A DNA stretch of 40,989 nucleotides from Tistlia consotensis USBA 355. Lineage in GTDB: Bacteria; Pseudomonadota; Alphaproteobacteria; Kiloniellales; DSM-21159. The notes beneath the pieces were generated by a model. It was not told where the DNA came from, did no database searches, and worked only from the letters and a program-made list of their open reading frames with translations. The stretch is from the NCBI RefSeq assembly GCF_900177295.1, contig NZ_FWZX01000046.1, positions 1 to 40,989 on the forward strand, given 5' to 3'. The first letter of the stretch is position 1, and every line of letters starts with the position of its first letter. The translations under genes were made by a program, and so were the position numbers. Positions 27,833-33,829 of this stretch are shown in pieces.

Positions 27833-28033
27833 TCAGGCGCCCTTGCCGGGCTTGAGGCGCCAGTCCTGGATCTCGTAGCCGGGATGGCTCTCCAGCCACT
27901 GCGCGACCAGCGTCTGGGCCTGGACGAAGGCCGTGCTGGGGCTGGCCGACAGGTCGTTGGCCTGCTCTTCGTGGACCTGGCAGGGCGCCGAGGAGCCGGC
28001 GACGCAGACCAGCAGGACGAGGGTGTAGATCAT
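27833..28033 (-). CDS. Small secreted or anchored protein, unknown
   Basis: 66 aa. The N-terminus MIYTLVLLVCVAGSSAPCQVHEEQ looks like a signal peptide or lone helix with two cysteines, followed by a helix (AFVQAQTLVAQWLESHPGYEIQDWRLKPGKGA). The pattern of a short hydrophobic lead plus 'W..hPGY.i..wrC/L' fits a class of small conserved alphaproteobacterial proteins without function. An in-frame GGGGATCC purine stretch lies just before ATG. It ends 28 bases from the convergent agmatinase stop. Not recognised by name. Confidence 0.6.
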   Translation of the reverse strand: MIYTLVLLVCVAGSSAPCQVHEEQANDLSASPSTAFVQAQTLVAQWLESHPGYEIQDWRLKPGKGA

Positions 28034-28068
28034 CGCGGGGGGATCCCCTTCGTCGGGGCAGGCCCACC

Positions 28069-28106
28069 GGGGCGCCGCGGCCGGGCCGCGAGGGGCCCGG
28101 CGCCCC
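28069..28106 (-). repeat. GC hairpin upstream of the 66-aa gene
   Basis: GGGGCGCCG (28069-28077) pairs with CGGCGCCCC (28098-28106) around a self-pairing GC-rich centre. It lies in the leader of the 66-aa gene and downstream of the 67-aa gene, so it may act as a processing site or partial terminator. Confidence 0.4.
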
Positions 28107-28133
28107 GCCGCGCGGACGGGGCCCGGTCGCGAT

Positions 28134-28151
28134 GCCGCCCCGGAGGGCGGC
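28134..28151 (-). terminator. Hairpin directly after the 67-aa gene
   Basis: GCCGCCC (28134-28140) and GGGCGGC (28145-28151) pair around CGGA. It is five bases past the stop of the minus-strand 67-aa gene. Confidence 0.45.
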
Positions 28152-28156
28152 TGCCG

Positions 28157-28360
28157 TCAGGCGTGCTTGGCCTTCAGCGGCTGGCGGTCTTCCGAACGGT
28201 CGCGGCGCTCGAGGGAGCGGCGCAGCAGGCCGCCGAGGCTGACCATGTAGTCGTGCATGGCACGGGACCGCATGCGGCGGCCGCGCTCTACCAGGGTCAT
28301 CAGTTCGTCGTAGGACAGGGCGCGGAAGCGCTCGTCGATCTCGTTGAACTCGTTCGTCAT
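28157..28360 (-). CDS. Small basic helical protein, unknown
   Basis: 67 aa from ATG 28360, chosen because CGGAGG lies eight bases before it; an upstream ATG at 28384 lacks such a site. The sequence is almost wholly helical and highly charged: MTNEFNEIDERFRALSYDELM, then ERGRRMRSRAMHDYMVSLGG, ending RRDRSEDRQPLKAKHA. The Arg-rich middle resembles, without clear identity, small alphaproteobacterial stress or RNA-associated proteins such as the DUF1127 class. The upstream region carries two palindromes. No function assigned. Confidence 0.6.
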   Translation of the reverse strand: MTNEFNEIDERFRALSYDELMTLVERGRRMRSRAMHDYMVSLGGLLRRSLERRDRSEDRQPLKAKHA

Positions 28361-28450
28361 GGCCTGGACCTCCGTGGCTCTCATGGCGTGGAGGGTGTTC
28401 CGCCCTAAACTCTTGGCGCTCGCGCTATGCTGCGGCGCAACAAAAAGATA

Positions 28451-28488
28451 GGTCAGTGTTACTGACCGAACTAGTGACGAAACGTCAC
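28451..28488. promoter_or_regulatory. Two adjacent palindromes upstream of the 67-aa gene
   Basis: GGTCAGT-GTT-ACTGACC (28451-28467) and GTGACG-AAA-CGTCAC (28474-28488) have centres 22 bp apart, i.e. two helical turns on the same face. They are 90-130 bases upstream of the 67-aa start and downstream of the ABC ATPase, so the small gene is the likely target. The regulator is unknown. Confidence 0.5.
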
Positions 28489-28578
28489 AGCTGCGGTTCC
28501 GTGGCAGCGCGAATCGGCGAGTCGAATCTGCCGCTCGTCAGAAATAATCTTAGATAATCAGTATATTATAGGAAGGCT

Positions 28579-28611
28579 CCGGCTGCGGTCGCCGGACGGC
28601 CAGCAGGCCGT
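28579..28611 (-). terminator. Double hairpin ending the amino acid ABC operon
   Basis: ACGGCC-AGCA-GGCCGT (28596-28611) starts at the base after the ATPase stop. A second stem CCGGC/GCCGG (28579-28583 with 28591-28595) follows directly. AT-rich sequence lies beyond, but no clear T-run. Confidence 0.45.
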
Positions 28612-29358
28612 TCAGAGGATCTGGCTGAGGAATTCCTGGGTCCGCGGGTCTTTCGCATTTGCGAAGAACTCCTTCGGCGAGCCCTGCTCGACGATGACGC
28701 CGCGGTCGGTGAAGTAGATCTGGTCGGCGACCTCGCGGGCGAAGCCCATCTCGTGGGTCACCAGCAGGCAGGTCATGCCCTCCTCGGCCAGCTCGCGGAT
28801 CGTCACCAGCACCTCCTTGACCGTCTCCGGGTCGAGCGCGGCGGTGACCTCGTCGAACAGCATGACGTCCGGGTTCATGGCCAGCGAGCGGGCGATCGCG
28901 ACGCGCTGCTGCTGGCCGCCGCTGAGCTCGCCCGGATAGGCCTGCTCCTTGCCCGACAGGCGGACCTTCTTGAGCAGGCGGTAGGCGCGCTCCTCGACCT
29001 CCTTCCGGTCCTGTTTCAGCACCGTCACCGGCGCCATCATGACGTTCTGCAGGGCGCTCTTGTGGGGGAAGAGATTGTACTGCTGGAAGACCATGCCGAC
29101 CTTCCGGCGCAGCGCCAGCTTGTCGAGCTTCGGGTCGTGCACCTCCTGGCCCTCGACGGTGATCGAGCCGCGGTCGATCGGCACCAGGGCGTTGATGCAG
29201 CGCAGCAGCGTCGACTTGCCGGAACCGGACGGGCCGATGATGCAGATCGTCTCGCCCTGCGCGACGTCCAGCGAGACGCCCTTCAGCACCTCGACCGCGC
29301 CGAAGGACTTGTGGACGTCCTTGCAGGACACCAGCGGTTGGTCGGGAGTCCAGGCCAT
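28612..29358 (-). CDS. Polar amino acid ABC transporter ATP-binding protein
   Basis: 248 aa, GlnQ/GltL class. Walker A GPSGSGKST (42-50), Q-loop VFQQYNLFPH, signature LSGGQQQRVAIARSL, Walker B VMLFDEVTAALDPE (Val where Pro is usual) and switch His in LLVTHEMGFA are present. It energises the two permeases encoded upstream. It is the last gene of a minus-strand operon (SBP, permease, permease, ATPase) and is separated from the preceding permease by a hairpin. ATG 29358 follows GGAGAGACACCC. It might also serve the AapJQM system, which lacks its own ATPase; that is speculation. Confidence 0.93.
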   Translation of the reverse strand: MAWTPDQPLVSCKDVHKSFGAVEVLKGVSLDVAQGETICIIGPSGSGKSTLLRCINALVPIDRGSITVEGQEVHDPKLDKLALRRKVGMVFQQYNLFPHKSALQNVMMAPVTVLKQDRKEVEERAYRLLKKVRLSGKEQAYPGELSGGQQQRVAIARSLAMNPDVMLFDEVTAALDPETVKEVLVTIRELAEEGMTCLLVTHEMGFAREVADQIYFTDRGVIVEQGSPKEFFANAKDPRTQEFLSQIL

Positions 29359-29438
29359 GGGTGTCTCTCCTTGATGTCTCGGCTCCGGCCCGCTCCCCCA
29401 CCCGGCCCCCCCTTCCGGGATACTGACGTGGGCGGCCG

Positions 29439-29457
29439 GGCGGGCCGGAGGCCCGCC
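29439..29457 (-). terminator. Intercistronic hairpin between permease and ATPase genes
   Basis: GGCGGGCC (29439-29446) and GGCCCGCC (29450-29457) pair perfectly around GGA, eight bases past the permease stop. It probably modulates or stabilises the transcript, because the operon continues. Confidence 0.45.
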
Positions 29458-29465
29458 TTCGGGCA

Positions 29466-30365
29466 TTACAGCTTCACCTGGAAGCGCCGCTCCAGGGCGA
29501 CGGTCCAGCGGGCGATCGGGTAGCAGTAGACGAAGAAGCAGAGCAGCACGAAGCTGTAGATCGGGATCAGCAGGTCCGGGCGGTCCTCGGCGGCCAGCAC
29601 GCGGCCGGCCTGGGTCATCATCTCCGAGACGCCGACGATCGAGGCCAGCACCGTCGCCATGGTCAGGATCGCGTAGAGGTTCATCCAGGGCGGCAGCATG
29701 CGCTTCACGCACTGCGGCAGGATGATCATCCAGAGGATCTGGCGCCGGTTGAAGGCGAGCGATTCGGAGGCCTCCCACTGGCCCGAGGGGATCGAGTTGA
29801 CGGCGCCGCGCACGATCTCAGAGACGTTGGCCAGCACCGGCAGCGACAGGCCGATCGTCGCCTTGATCCAGTCCGGGAAGGGGATGACGAGGCCGCCGAT
29901 GCGGAACTCGAAGGGCAGCAGGAACATGCAGTAGAACAGCAGCACCAGCCAGGGCGCGTTGCGGAAGAACTGCGTGACGAACCAGGAGCCGACGCGCACC
30001 GGCGGCAGCAGCGAGATCTGCATCAGGCCGAGCCAGGTGCCGATCAGCGTGCCGACCGCCATGGCCAGGAACGAGATGACGATGTTGAAGAGGAAGCCGC
30101 GCAGCAGCACCGGCATCCACCGCAGCAGCACCTCGAGGACCGGCTCCCGGCCGGCGCCGGCCTGGGCCTGGGCGACGCCGGCGGAGACCAGCAGGACGGC
30201 CAGCAGCACCAGGCCGTGGCGCCAGTCGAGGCGCGGCAGCGCGGCGCCCAGCTCGCGCTCGCGCGCGGCCCGGCGCGCCAGGCTGTCGGCGGCCGGAAGC
30301 AGCACCGGCAGGTCGGTCGTGCCGGCGAGGTCGACGGGCGGGCGGTTCCGGGGCCGCCGGCTCAA
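29466..30365 (-). CDS. Polar amino acid ABC transporter permease (second subunit)
   Basis: 299 aa if started at TTG 30365, which overlaps the upstream stop as TTGA. No ATG or GTG gives a credible start before the first helices. An Arg-rich leader is followed by HGLVLLAVLLVSAGVAQA, then the HisM-type permease domain from about 95 (LLRGFLFNIVISFLAMAVGTLIG). The EAA loop is QWEASESLAFNRRQILWMIILPQ. It forms the channel with the upstream permease. The segment APWLVLLFYCMFLLPFEF is typical of the GltK-like half. The start codon is the main uncertainty. Confidence 0.85.
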   Translation of the reverse strand: MSRRPRNRPPVDLAGTTDLPVLLPAADSLARRAARERELGAALPRLDWRHGLVLLAVLLVSAGVAQAQAGAGREPVLEVLLRWMPVLLRGFLFNIVISFLAMAVGTLIGTWLGLMQISLLPPVRVGSWFVTQFFRNAPWLVLLFYCMFLLPFEFRIGGLVIPFPDWIKATIGLSLPVLANVSEIVRGAVNSIPSGQWEASESLAFNRRQILWMIILPQCVKRMLPPWMNLYAILTMATVLASIVGVSEMMTQAGRVLAAEDRPDLLIPIYSFVLLCFFVYCYPIARWTVALERRFQVKL

Positions 30366-31114
30366 CGCCCGTACCCCGGCATGCGCAGCGCCCGCTCCCA
30401 GGAATGCATCGCCCAGACCAGGAGGCCGACCAGGAAGACGTAGGCGAACAGCAGGAAGGTCATGGTCTCGGGCACGTTGACCGAGTCCGACCAGATCTGG
30501 TTGGCCATGTAGAGCATCTCCGGCACCGCGATCGCGTAGGCCAGGGTCGTCGTCTTGACCAGGTTGACCAGGTTGTTGTTGAGCGCCGGCAGGCAGACCC
30601 GGAAGGCCAGCGGCAGCACGACGTAGCGGTAGGTCTGCAGGCGGTTGTAGCCGAGCGCCTCGGCGGCCTCGATCGTCGAGGCCGGCACCGCCTCGATGCC
30701 CGAGCGGAAGATCTCGACGTTGAAGGCGCCGGCGAAGAAGGAGAGGGAGATCACCGCCCAGGTGAAGTTGTCGAGCATCGGCTCCTGGAAGCCGAAGCGG
30801 TTCTCGTGGGTCGGCATCAGGCTGCCGATCGCGAAGAAGAAGAAGTAGAGCTGGACCAGCGGCGGGGTGTTGCGGAAGAACTGGATGTAGCCCTGCACGA
30901 TGCGCCGGGTCCAGACCAGCTTCGAGCCCTGCAGCCAGGCGCCGACCACGCCGATGACCATCGACAGGGCGAGGCAGATCAGCGACAGGTAGACGGTGTT
31001 CATGAAGCCGCGCGCCAGGCGGTCGCGGTCGAAGGAATCGTAGACGAAGGTCAGGTTGATGCCGGTCGCGTGATAGAGCCCGCGCGCCCAGTCGAAAGCC
31101 CAGCTCCAGTCCAT
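30362..31114 (-). CDS. Polar amino acid ABC transporter permease (first subunit)
   Basis: 250 aa with the GltJ-like layout: periplasmic N-terminal segment (MDWSWAFDWARGLYHATGIN), helix 1 GFMNTVYLSLICLALSMVIGVVG, the motif FFRNTPPLVQLYFFFFAIGS and the EAA loop IEAAEALGYNRLQTYRYVVLP. The 'RNTPPLVQL' block is diagnostic of amino acid permeases. It is preceded by a 107-base gap with a strong hairpin after the binding-protein gene, and its stop overlaps the next start by four bases. Confidence 0.93.
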   Translation of the reverse strand: MDWSWAFDWARGLYHATGINLTFVYDSFDRDRLARGFMNTVYLSLICLALSMVIGVVGAWLQGSKLVWTRRIVQGYIQFFRNTPPLVQLYFFFFAIGSLMPTHENRFGFQEPMLDNFTWAVISLSFFAGAFNVEIFRSGIEAVPASTIEAAEALGYNRLQTYRYVVLPLAFRVCLPALNNNLVNLVKTTTLAYAIAVPEMLYMANQIWSDSVNVPETMTFLLFAYVFLVGLLVWAMHSWERALRMPGYGR

Positions 31115-31160
31115 CTCGACGGCCTCCCCGATCGCCTCGCCGCAAAGGGCTGCGCCGACC

Positions 31161-31190
31161 CGCGCCCCGATCCCTGGGGACCGGGGCGCG
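31161..31190 (-). terminator. Strong hairpin between binding-protein and permease genes
   Basis: CGCGCCCCG (31161-31169) pairs with 31182-31190, and after one mismatch TCCC/GGGA pair inside, leaving a two-base loop. Such elements often give far more binding protein than permease by protecting the upstream mRNA or causing partial termination. Confidence 0.6.
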
Positions 31191-31221
31191 GCCGGCGCCG
31201 TCTCAGCCCTCGAAGGTCAGC

Positions 31222-32052
31222 TCAGCTGCCCTTGTACTTCTCGTGCATCTCCAGGGCGAAGGGGGTGTTCTTGACGCCGTACTTCGTCTCGAGCTCGAGG
31301 ATCCGGCCGGTCTTGTGCCAGTCCTTGATCATGTCGCTCATGAAGGCGGCGAACTTGTCGGCGCCCTTGGCGACGGCGAGGCCCCAGGGCGCGTCGTCGA
31401 TCGTCTTGAGCGGCATGTCGTAGTCGGCCCACTCGGGGTCGCCGAGCTTCGAGATCAGGAAGGAGTCGTCGTAGACGAAGGCGACGCAGCGGCCCTGCTT
31501 GAGGGCGGTCAGCGCCTCGGCCGTGCCCTTGAAGGCTACGATGTCGGCGCCGAACTGCTCCTGGGTCTTGCGGTTGTAGAAGGCGCCCTGGATGCCGCAG
31601 ACCGGCACGCCCTTCAGGTCGGTCCACTCTTTGAACTTGGCCTTCTTGGGCGCCATGACGTTGGTGCCCGAGGAGTAGTAGTTCGGCTTGACGATCTCGA
31701 CGACCTTCTCGCGCTCGGGCGTGTCGGTCATGGTCGCGATCATCAGGTCGATCTTGCCCTGCTCCAGGAACTGCATGCGGTTCGAGGAGACGACCGGCAC
31801 CAGCTCCAGCTTGACGCCGAGCTTCTTGGCGACGTCGGCGGCGAGGGTCGGCTCGATGCCGACGATCTTGCCGTCGGAATCGAGGAATCCGTAGGGCTTG
31901 TAGTCGGCCTTGACGCCGACCACCAGGGTGCCCTTGTCCTTGACCTCCTTGAGCGTCGTCGCGGTCGCCGTCCCGGGTGCGACCGACGCGACCAGCGCCA
32001 GGGCCAGGGCGGCGGTCGTGCCGAGCACCGCCGAGCGGATGAGCTTGTTCAT
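31222..32052 (-). CDS. Amino acid ABC transporter substrate-binding protein
   Basis: 276 aa, periplasmic. A signal peptide (MNKLIRSAVLGTTAALALALVASV, cleavage near TATA-TT) precedes a family-3 binding domain: TLVVGVKADYKPYGFLDSDG, GIEPTLAADVAKKLGVKLEL, GKIDLMIATMTDTPER, NYYSSGTNVMAPK and C-terminal YKGS. The ATATMxxTPER pattern and the Arg that binds alpha-carboxylates are typical of polar amino acid binders. GGAGG lies before ATG 32052. It is first in its operon, with two palindromic sites upstream and an RpiR regulator gene beyond. Ligand unknown, perhaps acidic or sarcosine-related in view of the neighbourhood. Confidence 0.92.
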   Translation of the reverse strand: MNKLIRSAVLGTTAALALALVASVAPGTATATTLKEVKDKGTLVVGVKADYKPYGFLDSDGKIVGIEPTLAADVAKKLGVKLELVPVVSSNRMQFLEQGKIDLMIATMTDTPEREKVVEIVKPNYYSSGTNVMAPKKAKFKEWTDLKGVPVCGIQGAFYNRKTQEQFGADIVAFKGTAEALTALKQGRCVAFVYDDSFLISKLGDPEWADYDMPLKTIDDAPWGLAVAKGADKFAAFMSDMIKDWHKTGRILELETKYGVKNTPFALEMHEKYKGS

Positions 32053-32163
32053 TCACTTGCCTCCACTGTTCGCTTGGCCGCGACGCTCCCGGTGGGTCCA
32101 GGGTAGCGGAGCGCGGCCTGAAGCCGGGAGGTTAGCAAAGGGTTTACGGAAAGCGAAGCCGGC

Positions 32164-32206
32164 TTAGCGCAAATGAAGCAGAGGCGCTAAAGGTGCGACA
32201 ATTGTC
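32164..32206. promoter_or_regulatory. Two palindromes upstream of the amino acid ABC operon
   Basis: TTAGCGC (32164-32170) and GCGCTAA (32184-32190) form an inverted repeat with 13 bases between, and GACAATTGTC (32197-32206) is a 10-bp palindrome. They lie 110-155 bases upstream of the binding-protein start and directly after the RpiR-type gene, a plausible target of that regulator. Confidence 0.45.
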
Positions 32207-32209
32207 TCA

Positions 32210-33082
32210 TCAGCCCCGCTCGTCCTCGTGGAAGGTGCCGAGCGCCTTGTGGAAGGGCTGGTGCGCCTCGATCCGGGCGATCTGCGGGCGGCCGCCCTGG
32301 GCCACCAGATAGCCGAGCAGGGCCTCGAGGGTCGCCAGCGCGCCGCTCATCGAGGGGAAGAACTGCGGGCTCTCGGTCGCGGCGAGCAGCAGCTGCGTGG
32401 CGCCGCGGGCGATCGGCGAGGCGCGGCTGTCGGTGACCGCGATCACCGACAGGCCCTGCTCGCGCGCGAAGGCGGCGGTGCGCACGGTCGCCTCGGCATA
32501 GGGCGTGAGCCCCACGACCAGCAGGCAGTCGCCGGGCCGGGCCAGGGCCAGGTCGTCGACGGCGACGCCGCCGGTGTCGGTCACCAGGCTGGCCTGGGGC
32601 AGCACCATGCGCGCGACCAGGTAGGCGTAGTGCACGATGCCGTAGCAGCCGCGCACGCCGAAGAAGAAGCTGCGCGGCGCCTTCCTGAGCAGGCCCGCGG
32701 CGGCGGCGAAGGCCTCCGGCGGGTTGTCGTCGAAGGCGCGGCGCAGGTTCTCGCCGAGCGCGCGCCGGAAGGTCTCGGCGATCTCGGCCTCGCGCGCCGA
32801 GTGGCCGAGCCGCTGCAGGCCGCGGGCGCGGTCGGGATAGGCCCGGGCGCCGGCCCGCACGGCCTGCTGGAACTGGGCGCGGAAGGCCTCGTAGCTCGGC
32901 TCGCCGAGCGCCTGGGCCAGCCGCAGCATGGTGCTGGGCGTGACCTCGGCCTTGGCCGCGACCTGGCGCATCGAGGCCATGGCGACCTCGGCCGGGTGGT
33001 CGACGACGAAGCGCGCCGCGCGCCGGAGCTGCGGCGTCAGGCCCTCCATCCGCTCGACGATCGACTGGATCAGCGTGTCCAT
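32210..33082 (-). CDS. MurR/RpiR family transcriptional regulator
   Basis: 290 aa. The N-terminal RpiR helix-turn-helix covers about 1-77 (LRRAARFVVDHPAEVAMASMRQVAAKAEVTPSTMLRLAQALG). The C-terminal SIS domain spans about 125-265 (FFFGVRGCYGIVHYAYLVAR, DCLLVVGLTPYAEATVRTAAFAREQGLSVIAVTDS). SIS domains bind phosphosugars, but many proteobacterial members next to amino acid or betaine genes respond to other ligands. It lies between the soxBDAG operon (upstream, same strand) and the amino acid ABC operon (downstream, same strand), so it may control either. A REP-like repeat separates it from soxG. Confidence 0.9.
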   Translation of the reverse strand: MDTLIQSIVERMEGLTPQLRRAARFVVDHPAEVAMASMRQVAAKAEVTPSTMLRLAQALGEPSYEAFRAQFQQAVRAGARAYPDRARGLQRLGHSAREAEIAETFRRALGENLRRAFDDNPPEAFAAAAGLLRKAPRSFFFGVRGCYGIVHYAYLVARMVLPQASLVTDTGGVAVDDLALARPGDCLLVVGLTPYAEATVRTAAFAREQGLSVIAVTDSRASPIARGATQLLLAATESPQFFPSMSGALATLEALLGYLVAQGGRPQIARIEAHQPFHKALGTFHEDERG

Positions 33083-33106
33083 GGGGTTCGCTCCCTGCCC
33101 CCATTC

Positions 33107-33194
33107 GCTTCGTCCTGAGCCTGTCGAAGGGCGGAGCGAAACGGGCTCCGTCCGCGGGGAAGGGCTTCACCCTTCGACAGGCTCAGGATGAAGC
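33107..33194. repeat. 25-bp near-perfect inverted repeat (REP-like), second family copy
   Basis: Arms 33107-33131 and 33170-33194 are complementary with one mismatch. The arm GAGCCTGTCGAAGGG shares its core with the repeat at 24467-24550. It sits between soxG and the RpiR gene. The 38-base centre has no recognisable gene. Confidence 0.8.
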
Positions 33195-33220
33195 CCTTTG
33201 GGTGTTCTGCGGTAGGTTTC

Positions 33221-33829
33221 TCAGCCCGCCGCAACCTCGTAGCCCAGCTCGGTCGCGCGATCGCAGAGCTCCTCGAAGAGCGCCAGGCCGAAGGAGCGGA
33301 AGGCCAGGACCTCGATCGTCTCCTCGGCGACGGCGTGCAGGGTCACGGCCAGGTGGCCGAAGCGGGTCATGGCGACCGAGCCGGCCGGGAAGGCGCCCGG
33401 CGACAGGTCGACGGGCGACTCCTTCATCAGCAGGCGGCGCGCCGCCGGGCCCTCGAGGCGGATCACCGTGCGGGCGTGGCCGAGGTCGGTGACCGCGAGG
33501 GCCGGCTGCCCGGCGACCGCGGCCTCCAGCCCGGCGATCAGGCCCGAGCCTTCCGGCGCGATCAGCAGCCAGCGCTCCGGCCCCTGCCAGAGGATCTGGC
33601 CGCGCGCGCCGCCCGCCGCCTGGCTGCAGGTCGAGCGGCCGGCGGCCGGCAGGGCGAGGCCGAGCGCCGCCTGGGCCGCGGCCTCGGCGGCCGCGCGGTC
33701 CTCGGGGAAGCCGCTCAGCAGGGCCAGCGCCAGGCCGCGGCGCTCGCTCAGCACGACGCCGGCGCCGCCGGGGGCGCCGAAGCGGCCGGGCTTGTCGTGC
33801 CCCTCCAGGGCGGAAGCGCGCTCAACCAC
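33221..33829 (-). CDS. soxG: Sarcosine oxidase gamma subunit
   Basis: 202 aa. GCV_T-like fold of the SoxG family: RGQILWQGPERWLLIAPEG, VTDLGHARTVIRLEGPAARRLL, then DLSPGAFPAGSVAMTRFGHLAVTLH and FRSFGLALFEEL. It is a structural subunit of the heterotetrameric enzyme, which oxidises sarcosine to glycine with transfer of the methyl group to THF as methylene. The GTG start at 33829 overlaps the soxA stop by eight bases, so it is coupled to soxA. Length and ending (GYEVAAG) are normal for the family. Confidence 0.9.
   Translation of the reverse strand: MVERASALEGHDKPGRFGAPGGAGVVLSERRGLALALLSGFPEDRAAAEAAAQAALGLALPAAGRSTCSQAAGGARGQILWQGPERWLLIAPEGSGLIAGLEAAVAGQPALAVTDLGHARTVIRLEGPAARRLLMKESPVDLSPGAFPAGSVAMTRFGHLAVTLHAVAEETIEVLAFRSFGLALFEELCDRATELGYEVAAG

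Noticed and set aside
27812-27840. Short direct repeat of GGCCTCAGGCGC between the agmatinase and the 66-aa gene
   Set aside because: Two adjacent copies only, within the tail of a coding region and its short gap; consistent with slippage in GC-rich sequence.
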